From Streptococcus oralis (GTDB taxonomy: Bacteria > Bacillota > Bacilli > Lactobacillales > Streptococcaceae), in assembly GCF_024399415.1 (NCBI RefSeq), contig NZ_CP029257.1, forward strand, positions 333,501 through 397,500: a DNA stretch of 64,000 nucleotides, in the 5' to 3' direction. The notes beneath the pieces were generated by a model. It did not search any database. It was not told the DNA's origin and worked only from the letters and a program-made list of their open reading frames with translations. The position numbers were made by a program, and so were the translations under genes. Shown here one piece after another: positions 27,969-36,856 of the stretch; positions within the stretch are counted from its first letter, which is position 1; each line of letters starts with the position of its first letter.

Positions 27969-29033
27969 ATGACAACATTATTTTCAAAAATCAAAGAAGT
28001 AACAGAGCTTGCTGCAATCTCAGGTCATGAAGCGCCTGTCCGGACTTATCTTCGTGAAAAGTTGACACCACATGTGGATGAAGTGGTGACAGATGGCTTA
28101 GGTGGTATTTTCGGTATCAAGCATTCAGAAGCTGCCGATGCACCACGCGTCTTGGTCGCATCTCACATGGACGAAGTTGGTTTTATGGTCAGCGAGATTA
28201 AGCCAGACGGAACCTTCCGTGTGGTTGAAATCGGTGGCTGGAATCCTATGGTGGTCAGCAGCCAACGCTTCAAACTCTTTACTCGTGACGGTCGTGAAAT
28301 TCCAGTGATCTCAGGTTCTGTTCCTCCACATTTGACACGTGGAACAGGTGGACCAACTATGCCAGCAATTTCAGATATCATTTTTGATGGTGGTTTTGCA
28401 GACAAGGCTGAGGCAGAAAGCTTTGGTATCCGTCCTGGTGACACCATTGTCCCAGATAGTTCTGCTATCTTGACAGCCAATGAAAAAAATATCATCTCAA
28501 AAGCTTGGGACAACCGCTACGGTGTCCTCATGGTGAGCGAGCTTGCAGAAGCTTTATCAGATCAAAAACTGGGAAATGAACTCTATCTTGGCTCTAACGT
28601 CCAAGAAGAGGTTGGTCTGCGTGGTGCTCATACTTCCACAACCAAGTTTGACCCAGAAGTCTTTCTGGCAGTTGACTGTTCACCTGCTGGTGATGTTTAT
28701 GGTGGTCAAGGCAAGATTGGGGATGGAACTTTGATTCGTTTCTATGATCCAGGTCACTTGCTTCTCCCAGGTATGAAGGATTTCCTTTTGACAACGGCTG
28801 AAGAAGCGGGCATCAAGTACCAATACTACTGTGGAAAAGGTGGAACGGACGCTGGAGCAGCTCACCTGAAAAATGGTGGTGTCCCATCTACAACTATCGG
28901 TGTCTGTGCTCGTTATATCCACTCTCACCAAACTCTCTACGCGATGGATGACTTCTTAGAAGCCCAAGCCTTCTTGCAAGCCTTGGTGAAAAAATTGGAT
29001 CGTTCAACGGTTGATTTGATTAAAAATTATTAA
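27969..29033 (+). CDS. pepA: Glutamyl aminopeptidase, M42 family
   Basis: 354 residues. Metal and catalytic motifs of M42 peptidases are present: VASHMDEVGFMV (H66), AWDNRYG (Asp ligand), QEEVGLRGA (E213, E214), AVDCSPAGD and ARYIHSHQTLYAMDD (final His). These cytoplasmic, large-ring peptidases remove N-terminal Glu and Asp from peptides. No signal peptide. It is followed 20 bp later by the small immunity-like gene. Confidence 0.95.
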   Translation: MTTLFSKIKEVTELAAISGHEAPVRTYLREKLTPHVDEVVTDGLGGIFGIKHSEAADAPRVLVASHMDEVGFMVSEIKPDGTFRVVEIGGWNPMVVSSQRFKLFTRDGREIPVISGSVPPHLTRGTGGPTMPAISDIIFDGGFADKAEAESFGIRPGDTIVPDSSAILTANEKNIISKAWDNRYGVLMVSELAEALSDQKLGNELYLGSNVQEEVGLRGAHTSTTKFDPEVFLAVDCSPAGDVYGGQGKIGDGTLIRFYDPGHLLLPGMKDFLLTTAEEAGIKYQYYCGKGGTDAGAAHLKNGGVPSTTIGVCARYIHSHQTLYAMDDFLEAQAFLQALVKKLDRSTVDLIKNY

Positions 29034-29053
29034 GCATAAGGGAGGTGATCAGG

Positions 29054-29350
29054 ATGGCAGAACCAAACCTAGAAAGCCTTATAAAAGATCTCTATAATCA
29101 TGCCCGTCAGGGCTTGAGTGAAGAGTTAGTCGCTGCTCTCCTAGAGACTGCTAAGAAACTGCCTACTACAAATGAGCAGTTATTAGCAGTCCGTCTCTCA
29201 GGTCTGGTCAATCTTGAATTGTTCAGAAATCCCAAACACCCAGCACCTGAGTTGATCAACTTGGCTCGCTTTATCAAAAGGGAAGAAGCCAAGTACAGGG
29301 GCACTGCAGTTTCTGCTATCATGTTTGGAGAACTCTTTAAAATGCTTTGA
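29054..29350 (+). CDS. Bacteriocin immunity protein-like (enterocin A immunity family)
   Basis: 98 residues from the ATG at 29054, which has gggaggtg at 29039-29047 as ribosome site. A GTG at 29045 in the same frame overlaps that site and is unlikely. The all-helical sequence (LIKDLYNHARQGLSEELVAALLETAKKLPTTN...VRLSGLVNLELF) resembles the four-helix EntA immunity family. Such proteins protect against class IIa bacteriocins at the mannose PTS. No bacteriocin gene lies nearby, so it may be an orphan immunity gene. Family match is by eye. Confidence 0.7.
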   Translation: MAEPNLESLIKDLYNHARQGLSEELVAALLETAKKLPTTNEQLLAVRLSGLVNLELFRNPKHPAPELINLARFIKREEAKYRGTAVSAIMFGELFKML

Positions 29351-29374
29351 TTCACAATGGAATCAAAGCATTTT
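29339..29374 (+). terminator. Terminator of pepA and the immunity gene
   Basis: AATGCTTTGATTC (29341-29353), loop acaatg, GAATCAAAGCATT (29360-29372) followed by TTTT. The stop codon TGA lies within the stem. Confidence 0.92.
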
Positions 29375-29446
29375 TTATATGTCAGAAAAAACATTTTTGA
29401 TGAGGAAATGAAAAAGCCATCCCATTCAGGATAGCTTCTTGGCACT

Positions 29447-29598
29447 TATACTCAATGAAAATCAAAGAGCAAACTAGGAAACTAACCGCAGATTGCTCAA
29501 AACACGGTTTTGAGGTTGTGGATAGAACTGACGAAGTCAGTAACATATATACGGCAAGGCGACGTTGACGTGGTTTGAAGAGATTTTCGAAGAGTATT
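29447..29598. repeat. BOX element (boxA-boxB-boxC)
   Basis: The 152-bp stretch starts TATACTCAATGAAAATCAAA, contains GGTTGTGGATAGAACTGACG and the TGACGAAGTCA core, and ends with GGCAAGGCGACGTTGACG and GATTTTCGAAGAGTATT. This is the BOX repeat that I know from pneumococcus and other Mitis-group streptococci, with one copy each of boxA, boxB and boxC. Its end runs into the stop codon of the Na/Pi transporter gene (29597-29599). Confidence 0.93.
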
Positions 29599-31228
29599 AG
29601 ATTTGTTCAGCAATGACCTTTTCGGCTAGATTCATAGCATGGTCAGACACACGAGTGTAGTGGGAAATGATGTCGATAAAGTTGACTCCAGCTTGTGTAG
29701 AACACTCACCTTTGTTAAGGCGTTTGATGTGAGTCTTTCTGAGAACGCGTTCCATATTGTTGATTTCTTTATGGCGTTCAATCAGACTTTGAGCTTTTTC
29801 AATATCATTATTTTCCACACTATCAAGGGCATCCTTGATAAATGCAGTTGTTGCTTGATAAATCTCAGCTAATTCCTCTAAAGCAGCATCAGAAAATTGA
29901 ACATTCTTACGTTGGAGGTAGTCTGTTAGGTTGAGCAAGCCTTCTGCGTGGTCCCCAATCCGTTCCAAATCACGAGATGAATCCAGAATGTTGGTCAAGA
30001 CTTCACTTTCCTTTTGGCTCAAGGATTCGCTTGAGAGTCTGATGAGGTAACGAGTGAGTTTTTCATCGATGGTATTGATGGCTTCCTCTGTCTTGTGCCC
30101 TTTTTCAGCTACCTTTTCATCCAAACCGATGATATAGGTATAAGAAAGGTCAAAAGCTTTGGTTGCATAGTTCCCCAAGTGCAAGAGTTCTTTTTTGGCA
30201 TTTCCTAGAGCGATGGAAGGAGATTGCTGGATAAGTTGCTCGTCGAGATAGAGGGGCTCGTACTTGACAACCTCGTCTTCACCAGGGATGAGCTTGGTTA
30301 CAAAGTAGGCCAAGGCTCCGATGAATGGAAATTGTACAATGGTGTTACTTACGTTAAAGGCACCGTGAGAGAAGGCGATTGTCATCTCAGGTGAGAGGTG
30401 AAGGAGTGCCTGGAAGTACTCGATCATAGCAGTGAAAGGGCCTAATAAGATTAAGCAAAGAATAGTTCCTAAAACGTTAAAGGTAACGTGGGTTGCCGCA
30501 ACGCGTTTCGCTGAGACATTGGCTCCAGCTGCCGCAATGATAACGGTTAGAGTTGTCCCGATATTATCCCCGAAGAGAACCGGTAGCGAACCTTTAAGGT
30601 CAAGGAAGCCACCTGCATAGAGACCTTGTAGAATCCCGATAGTTGCCGAAGAGGCCTGAATGAGGACGGTAATCACTGCACCGGCTACTACTCCTAAAAT
30701 AGGATTTTGTCCCAAGGTTACCATATACTCCTTGAATTGTGGTAAATCTTTAAGCGGGCTCATACCGGCACTGATGAGGTTGAGGGCGTAGAAGATTCCC
30801 CCGACACCAAACAGGATGCGCCCGATATTGTTTGCTGTTCTGTTTTTTGTAAAGAAGAGGAACATGGTTCCAAGGAAAATCAAGGGTAAAGCATACTCAC
30901 CAAGCTTGAAACCGATGATAAAGGATGTAACGGTGGTTCCGATGTTGGCTCCCATGATAATTCCGATAGCCTGTCTAAGGGTTAGAAGACTAGCGCTGAC
31001 TAGCCCAACCGTGATAACTGTAACCCCTGTACTTGACTGAATCAGGGCAGTCACGACGATTCCGACTAGAACACCTAAAAAGGGATTGCTAGTGTACTTG
31101 TCAATGTAAAAACGAAGGCGATCTCCAGCAGCTTGTTGCAAACCGTCTCCCATGGTCTTGATACTGTATAAAAACAGTCCTAGACCTCCTAAAAAGTGAA
31201 ATAAAATTTCCTGCCAATTAATGGACAT
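29597..31228 (-). CDS. Na/Pi cotransporter family protein with PhoU-like domain
   Basis: 543 residues. Two inverted repeats of membrane segments carry the QSST motif typical of NptA/NaPi-II proteins: VVTALIQSSTGVTVITVGLVSASLLTLRQAIGIIMGANIGTT near residue 60 and VITVLIQASSATIGILQGLY...LFGDNIGTTLT near 190. Residues about 340-540 form a helical PhoU-like domain (SSRDLERIGDHAEGLLNL, VSDHAMNLAEKV). It probably moves phosphate with sodium, with the PhoU domain sensing or gating. The last codon and stop overlap the edge of a BOX element. Strong ggagg ribosome site. Confidence 0.92.
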   Translation of the reverse strand: MSINWQEILFHFLGGLGLFLYSIKTMGDGLQQAAGDRLRFYIDKYTSNPFLGVLVGIVVTALIQSSTGVTVITVGLVSASLLTLRQAIGIIMGANIGTTVTSFIIGFKLGEYALPLIFLGTMFLFFTKNRTANNIGRILFGVGGIFYALNLISAGMSPLKDLPQFKEYMVTLGQNPILGVVAGAVITVLIQASSATIGILQGLYAGGFLDLKGSLPVLFGDNIGTTLTVIIAAAGANVSAKRVAATHVTFNVLGTILCLILLGPFTAMIEYFQALLHLSPEMTIAFSHGAFNVSNTIVQFPFIGALAYFVTKLIPGEDEVVKYEPLYLDEQLIQQSPSIALGNAKKELLHLGNYATKAFDLSYTYIIGLDEKVAEKGHKTEEAINTIDEKLTRYLIRLSSESLSQKESEVLTNILDSSRDLERIGDHAEGLLNLTDYLQRKNVQFSDAALEELAEIYQATTAFIKDALDSVENNDIEKAQSLIERHKEINNMERVLRKTHIKRLNKGECSTQAGVNFIDIISHYTRVSDHAMNLAEKVIAEQI

Positions 31229-31271
31229 TTCTTTTTCCTCCGAAAAATAATAACGGAATTTCTCCTATTCT

Positions 31272-31300
31272 ATTTTAAAGGATAAAAGTAAATCTCACAA
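31272..31300 (-). promoter_or_regulatory. Promoter of the Na/Pi cotransporter gene
   Basis: On the minus strand TTGTGA (31295-31300), 17 bases, TAAAAT (31272-31277). Spacing and sequence are near consensus. Confidence 0.65.
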
Positions 31301-31560
31301 GTGTTTAGCTGAAATTTTCATAAGAAACAAGAACTTTCGTTTAAAATGAGAGATAGATTACCTATAAGAGAAATGATTTATAGGATTGTGTCCAAATTTT
31401 ACTGATTATTATCCTAGTTATAGTTTTTATGTTAAATAGATTGACATCGCTTTCATATAGGATAAAATGAAGATGATCCTGTTCTGGTGGTGTGCACTGA
31501 GAACAGTTACTTTTTATCAAAAAGTAAAGCGCTTACTTTATATTTTATTAGGAGGATAAG
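31301..31560 (+). promoter_or_regulatory. EndoD-gene promoter with downstream cre-like operator
   Basis: TTGACA (31441-31446), 16 bases, TAAAAT (31463-31468) form a good promoter. About 55 bases downstream is AAAGTAA-AGCGC-TTACTTT (31521-31539), a 7-bp inverted repeat with GCG centre resembling cre or another LacI-type operator, followed by the aggagg ribosome site. The position suggests a roadblock-type repression by carbon source. The remainder of the interval back to 31301 shows nothing further. Confidence 0.65.
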
Positions 31561-34500
31561 ATGAAAGATCTATTTTTTGAAAAACGTTGCCGTTACAGTA
31601 TTCGTAAGCTGTTAATCGGAGCTTGTTCCTTGATGATTGGTTCAGTTCTATTTGCGAGCCCAGCTCTTGCCGAACAAGTCGCAGTCCCTGAAACAGCTGC
31701 AAATACGAGCGCCCAAGCTACAAGAGCTAGTGAAACAGCTAATCCAGATACTGCAGCCCTTGAAAAACAATTAGAGGAAACAGAGAACAAAGTAGCTGAG
31801 CAACCAATTTCAGAAAACACTCCAGCAATAACGGATTTGGTCAATGAAAAAGAAGAGGCAAAACCCGCTCCGGCAGATAAAGCTGAAAAACCTGCTCAAC
31901 CAACTGAAAAAGAAGAAGTCAAACCAGAGGAAGCTCCTCAAGTGGCTGAGAAGAAAGCCGACAAACCGACTCTAGCAGACGTTCCTAAAAATGAGGAAAA
32001 GAGTCTCCGACCAAAAGAAATCAAATTTGATACTTGGGAAGATTTATTAAAATGGGAACCGGGTGCGCGTGAGGATGATTCCATCAACCGTTCCTCAGTT
32101 GAACTCGCCAAGCGTCATAGAGGCCAGTTGGTTAATGAAAAAGCAAGCAGAAGAGCCAAGGTTCAGGCGCTGGCAAATACCAACTCAAAGGCCAAAGACC
32201 ACGCTTCTGTTGGTGGAGAAGAATTCAAGGCCTACGCTTTTGATTACTGGCAATACTTGGATTCAATGGTCTTCTGGGAAGGTCTAGTTCCAACTCCAGA
32301 TGTCATTGATGCAGGCCACCGCAACGGAGTTCCCGTTTATGGAACCCTCTTTTTCAACTGGTCAAATAGCATTGCCGACCAAGAGAAATTTGCAGCTGCC
32401 TTGAAACAAGATGCAGATGGCACCTTCCCAATTGCACGCAAACTCGTTGATCTTGCTAAGTACTATGGCTTTGATGGCTATTTCATTAATCAGGAAACAA
32501 CGGGGGAATTGGTAGCACCTCTTGGTGAAAAAATGCGCCAATTCATGCTCTATACAAAAGAATATGCAGCCAAAGTCAACCACCCAATCAAGTATGCTTG
32601 GTACGATGCCATGACCTACAAATACGGTCGTTACCACGAAGATGGTCTAGGTGATTACAACTACCAGTTCATGCAAAAAGAAGGAGACAAAGTTCCTGCG
32701 GACCAATTCTTTGCCAATTTCAACTGGAACAAGGAAAAGAATGACCACTCCGTAGAGATGGCCAAATGGCTAGAACGTAGCCAGTATGATGTCTTTGCAG
32801 GCTTGGAATTGCAACAAGGTGGTTCTTATAAGACCAAAGTCAAATGGGATGCCCTCTTAGATGAAAAAGGCAAGTTGCGTTTGTCACTTGGACTCTTTGC
32901 ACCAGATACGATTACCAGTCTAGGAAAAACAGGCGAAGACTACCACAAGAATGAAGACATCTTCTTCACAGGCTACCAAGGAGATCCAACGGCTCAAAAA
33001 CCAGCAGATAAAGAGTGGTATGGGATTGCCAATTTAGTTGCGGACCGCACACCAGCAGTTGGCCGAACCTTCACGACCTCCTTTAATACAGGTCATGGTA
33101 GAAAATGGTTTGTAGACGGTAAAGTTTCTAAGGATTCTGAGTGGAACTACCGTTCGGTTTCGGGTGTCTTGCCAACATGGCGCTGGTGGCAGACTTCAAC
33201 GGGGGAAAAACTTCGTGCAGAATACGACTTTACAGATGCCTATAATGGAGGGAACTCCCTTAAATTCTCAGGTGATGTAGCTGGTAAGACGAACCAGGAT
33301 GTGAATTTGTATTCTACCAAACTAGAAGTAACTGAGAAAACCAAACTTCGTGTTGCCCACAAGGGAGGAAAAGGCTCTAAAGTTTATATGGCCTTCTCTA
33401 CGACTCCAGACTACAAATTTGAGGATGCAGTTGCATGGAAAGAACTGACTCTCTCTGATGACTGGAAGAATGAAGAATTTGACCTCAGCTCACTAGCAGG
33501 TAAAACCATCTATGCAGTCAAACTCTTCTTCGAGCATGAAGGAGCTGTAAAAGATTATCAGTTTAACCTAGGTCAATTAACCATTTCAGATAATCACCAA
33601 GCACCACAAGCGCCTACAGGCCTTTCTGTGGTGAAACAATCTCTTAAAAATGCCCAAGAAGCTGAAGCAGTGGTCCAATTTGCTGGTAACCAAGATGCGG
33701 ATTTCTATGAAGTCTACGAAAAAGACGGTGATAACTGGCGTTTGTTGACAGGTTCATCTGCTTCAACCATCTACTTGCCAAAAATTAGCCGTTCTGCTAA
33801 TGCGACTGGTAGGACTCAGGAACTGAAAGTCGTTGCAGTTGGTAAAAATGGCCTCCGTTCTGAGGCTGCAACTGCGTCATTCAACTGGGGGATGACAGTT
33901 CAGGATACAACTCTCCCAAGACCTTTGGCTGAAAATATTGTTCCAGGTGCAAAGGTTATCGGTAGCACTTTCCCAAATACTGAAGGCGGGGAAGGCATCG
34001 AAGGCATGTTGAACGGTACGATTACAAGTCTGTCAGATAAGTGGTCTTCAGCTCAGCTGAGCGGTAGTGTGGATATTCGCTTGACCAAGCCACGTACCGT
34101 TGTTAGATGGGTCATGGATCATGCGGGAGCTGGTGGTGAGTCTGTTAACGACGGTTTGATGAACACCAAAGATTTTGACCTTTACTACAAGGATACAGAC
34201 GGTGAGTGGAAACTAGCTAAGGAAGTCCGTGGCAACAAAGCACACGTGACAGATATCACTCTTGACAAACCAATTACTGCCCAAGACTGGCGCCTAAAAG
34301 TTATCACTTCAGATAATGGGACACCTTGGAAGGCCATTCGTATATACAACTGGAAGATGTACGAAACACTAGATACAGAAAGTCAAAATATTCCAATGGC
34401 TAAGGTAGCGGCCCGTTCACTTGGAAACCATCAAGTTCAACTAGGTTTCTCTGATGTTCCAGCGGGTGCAACTATCGCCGTTTACGACAAGGCAGATTCA

Positions 34501-36285
34501 CAAACACCGATTGCAACTTTGAAGTCTGAAACTGGAGGCGACTTGGCAACAGCACCATTGGGCTTTGACAAGCAACCAACTCTCCTCTACTATCGTACCC
34601 AACTACCTGGCAAAGAAATCAGTAACACCTTGGCAGTAGCGATTCCACAGGATGAGAGAAAAATTGCTGCAGTTAGCCTTGAAAAAGGACCTAAGAAGAC
34701 GGTTTACAAAGAGGGAGAAAAACTTGACCTTAGAGGTGGAACCCTCCGTGTTCAATACGAAGGGGGACAAGCCGATGAGCTGATTAACCTTACTCACTCA
34801 GGTGTGACAGTATCTGGCTACAACGCTCATCAAAAAGGGGAACAAAAGCTCACAGTTAGCTATCTTGGACTTCCAGTAAGCGGTGACTTGAAGGTACAAG
34901 TGACTGGTCAAGATGAAGGAAAACCAAAGGAAGTAGCAGGTCTGTACATTACTCAGAAACCGAAAACGGACTATCTAGTAGGAGAGCAACTGGATCTTGC
35001 AGAAGGGCGCTTCGGCGTTCTCTATGATGATGAGACAGAAGAAAGCCATGCCTTCACAGATCAAGGTGTTGAAATTATGGGCTACGATGCTCAAAAGACT
35101 GGTCGTCAGACCTTGACCCTTCATTACAAGGGACACACAGCTGAGTTTGATGTCTTGGTTTCTCCAAAAGCAGCTGTCAACGATGAGTACCTCAAACAAG
35201 AAATCACTGCTGCCCAAGGCCGTCAGTCAACTCTTGCCTACACCTTCTCAAGCGAGAACAAACAAGCAGCACTAGTAGAGAAGCTCAATGCAGCGAAAGC
35301 TGTTGCAGAAAACCATGATGCCAGTCAAGAAGAGGTCAACAAAGCTTTGAATGAGTTGAAACAAGCAGGGACAGCCTTGGATGGAAATCAACGTTATCAG
35401 ACTGCTAGAGAAGAGTTGGAAGGCTTGCTCGAATCCGTCCGTGAAAAAGATCCTAAAGCTGAATTGATTGACCAAGCAGAAACTTTGTTGGCTTCAGAGA
35501 TGCCAACTCCACAGGCTTTTGCGGAAATGAAAGAAAAGCTAAATAAGAAACTAGCTCCTGCAGAAGAAAGCCATCATGTTGGTAGCATGGATCCAAATGA
35601 AGTGGCCCCGACGGTTAAGGCCCTCCCTGAACTAGTTATTGAAACTGAAACAATAGCCTATGAACGTCAGGAGCGACCAAATGCAAGCCTTCTAAAAGGT
35701 CAACATCAACTTGTCCAAAAAGGAGAAGAAGGTCAAGTTCGCCACTTTGTAGAAGTAGATAGCCAAGGCAAACGCACTCTTCGTTCGACTGAGGTAGTCA
35801 AGGAATCAATCCCAGAAATCACCGAAGTTGGTACAAAAGTTCTATCAAGCAACCAACCAGCTGAAGGTGTGAAAGATTTAGTTCTAGAAACTCCGAAACT
35901 GGAAGTTGAAGAAGTTTCAGTTGCCTTCGAACATCAGGAACGACCAAATGCAGCCCTTCTCAAAGGCAAACGCCAGCTAGTTCAAGCAGGCGTTGAAGGT
36001 CAAGTTCGTCGCTTTGTAGAAGTTGATGCTCAGGGCAAACGCACCCTTCATTCTACTGAGGTTCTCAAGGAAGCCCTTCCAGAAATTGTTGAAGTTGGAA
36101 CGAAAGAAGAGCAAGTCTCACAAACAAGGGATCAAGCGCTCTCAGCAACACCAGCAAAAGTTGAAGAAACAAACATAGAGCTCCCAAATACGGGAGCGAC
36201 AAGAGATGCTAGTCTAGTAGCGCTAGGACTCCTCGGCCTAATGAGTGGCTACGGCTTGCTTGCTGGAAAGAAGAGAGAAGACTAA
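31561..36285 (+). CDS. endoD: Wall-anchored GH85 endo-beta-N-acetylglucosaminidase (EndoD-like)
   Basis: 1574 residues. It has a YSIRK signal (RYSIRKLLIGACSLMIGS) and a Glu/Lys/Pro linker to about 160. The GH85 catalytic domain covers about 170-560, with the diagnostic GFDGYFINQET (N310 and E312 as the substrate-assisted catalytic pair). Jelly-roll and discoidin-like modules follow to about 960. Two bacterial Ig-like domains (about 1035-1200), a FIVAR-type helical segment (about 1205-1280) and two G5-like repeats (about 1355-1530) come next. The protein ends in LPNTG, a membrane helix and KKRED. It cuts the chitobiose core of N-glycans on host glycoproteins after outer sugars are removed. In pneumococcus EndoD lies next to pgk, as here. 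Confidence 0.93.
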   Translation: MKDLFFEKRCRYSIRKLLIGACSLMIGSVLFASPALAEQVAVPETAANTSAQATRASETANPDTAALEKQLEETENKVAEQPISENTPAITDLVNEKEEAKPAPADKAEKPAQPTEKEEVKPEEAPQVAEKKADKPTLADVPKNEEKSLRPKEIKFDTWEDLLKWEPGAREDDSINRSSVELAKRHRGQLVNEKASRRAKVQALANTNSKAKDHASVGGEEFKAYAFDYWQYLDSMVFWEGLVPTPDVIDAGHRNGVPVYGTLFFNWSNSIADQEKFAAALKQDADGTFPIARKLVDLAKYYGFDGYFINQETTGELVAPLGEKMRQFMLYTKEYAAKVNHPIKYAWYDAMTYKYGRYHEDGLGDYNYQFMQKEGDKVPADQFFANFNWNKEKNDHSVEMAKWLERSQYDVFAGLELQQGGSYKTKVKWDALLDEKGKLRLSLGLFAPDTITSLGKTGEDYHKNEDIFFTGYQGDPTAQKPADKEWYGIANLVADRTPAVGRTFTTSFNTGHGRKWFVDGKVSKDSEWNYRSVSGVLPTWRWWQTSTGEKLRAEYDFTDAYNGGNSLKFSGDVAGKTNQDVNLYSTKLEVTEKTKLRVAHKGGKGSKVYMAFSTTPDYKFEDAVAWKELTLSDDWKNEEFDLSSLAGKTIYAVKLFFEHEGAVKDYQFNLGQLTISDNHQAPQAPTGLSVVKQSLKNAQEAEAVVQFAGNQDADFYEVYEKDGDNWRLLTGSSASTIYLPKISRSANATGRTQELKVVAVGKNGLRSEAATASFNWGMTVQDTTLPRPLAENIVPGAKVIGSTFPNTEGGEGIEGMLNGTITSLSDKWSSAQLSGSVDIRLTKPRTVVRWVMDHAGAGGESVNDGLMNTKDFDLYYKDTDGEWKLAKEVRGNKAHVTDITLDKPITAQDWRLKVITSDNGTPWKAIRIYNWKMYETLDTESQNIPMAKVAARSLGNHQVQLGFSDVPAGATIAVYDKADSQTPIATLKSETGGDLATAPLGFDKQPTLLYYRTQLPGKEISNTLAVAIPQDERKIAAVSLEKGPKKTVYKEGEKLDLRGGTLRVQYEGGQADELINLTHSGVTVSGYNAHQKGEQKLTVSYLGLPVSGDLKVQVTGQDEGKPKEVAGLYITQKPKTDYLVGEQLDLAEGRFGVLYDDETEESHAFTDQGVEIMGYDAQKTGRQTLTLHYKGHTAEFDVLVSPKAAVNDEYLKQEITAAQGRQSTLAYTFSSENKQAALVEKLNAAKAVAENHDASQEEVNKALNELKQAGTALDGNQRYQTAREELEGLLESVREKDPKAELIDQAETLLASEMPTPQAFAEMKEKLNKKLAPAEESHHVGSMDPNEVAPTVKALPELVIETETIAYERQERPNASLLKGQHQLVQKGEEGQVRHFVEVDSQGKRTLRSTEVVKESIPEITEVGTKVLSSNQPAEGVKDLVLETPKLEVEEVSVAFEHQERPNAALLKGKRQLVQAGVEGQVRRFVEVDAQGKRTLHSTEVLKEALPEIVEVGTKEEQVSQTRDQALSATPAKVEETNIELPNTGATRDASLVALGLLGLMSGYGLLAGKKRED

Positions 36286-36324
36286 TCAGATTTACGAATC
36301 TTGGATTTTCTCATAAAAATAAAA

Positions 36325-36362
36325 AAACAAGGTTTGACTGTAGATTAGTCAGACCTTGTTTT
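36325..36362. terminator. Bidirectional terminator after the EndoD gene
   Basis: AAACAAGGTTTGACT (36325-36339) pairs with AGTCAGACCTTGTTT (36347-36361) with one G-T pair; A tract before and T tract after. Confidence 0.88.
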
Positions 36363-36403
36363 TAGTTTTGAAATTGAAGAGTAAATTTGAAGCTAGATTT
36401 TTG

Positions 36404-36772
36404 TTATTCAATTCCTTGGATAAATTTTTGAAAACGATAGGTGTCGAAATAAATATTGGATGCAACTAATTTATCAAACTCATCGAATTTCAGAAATTCT
36501 GCGACATCCAGTTCGAGTTCTTTTCCTTGAGGAGAATGTAGACGGTAGCGATTTAAAGCTGAGACTGTTCGACCATCAACAAGTAATTGCTTCACTTCAA
36601 GATGCTGGCTCAAAGCATAGAATTGGCCTGCGCCTTGCAAATAAATATCACGTCCTTGTCGAATTTCTATACTATCGCACATGCCATAATCAAAGTTTTC
36701 AGCTACGAAATCTTCCCAGCCTCCCTCATTTACTGCCGTAAAATAGCTTTCTGCAAGTGTTTTTGTATCCAT
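36404..36772 (-). CDS. NTF2/SnoaL-like small protein
   Basis: 122 residues from the ATG at 36772, chosen because a perfect AGGAGG (CCTCCT at 36779-36784) precedes it. A longer frame to 36844 has no ribosome site. The sequence (AESYFTAVNEGGWEDFVAENFDYG..., VDGRTVSALNRYRLHSPQGKELELDVAEFLKFDE...IYFDTYRF) has the helix-plus-sheet pattern of the NTF2-like superfamily. No catalytic motif is certain. It lies 84 bp downstream of the WYL regulator gene on the same strand and could be its target. Confidence 0.7.
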   Translation of the reverse strand: MDTKTLAESYFTAVNEGGWEDFVAENFDYGMCDSIEIRQGRDIYLQGAGQFYALSQHLEVKQLLVDGRTVSALNRYRLHSPQGKELELDVAEFLKFDEFDKLVASNIYFDTYRFQKFIQGIE

Positions 36773-36856
36773 TTGGAACCTCCTGTAAAATAATTGGGCT
36801 AAGATGAATATCATGAAATATTTTGCCCACTTAAGAGTATACAAAAGGCAATATGA

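Noticed and set aside
36773..36844. N-terminal extension of the NTF2-like protein
   Set aside because: The extra codons lie across an AGGAGG site that clearly serves the ATG at 36772.
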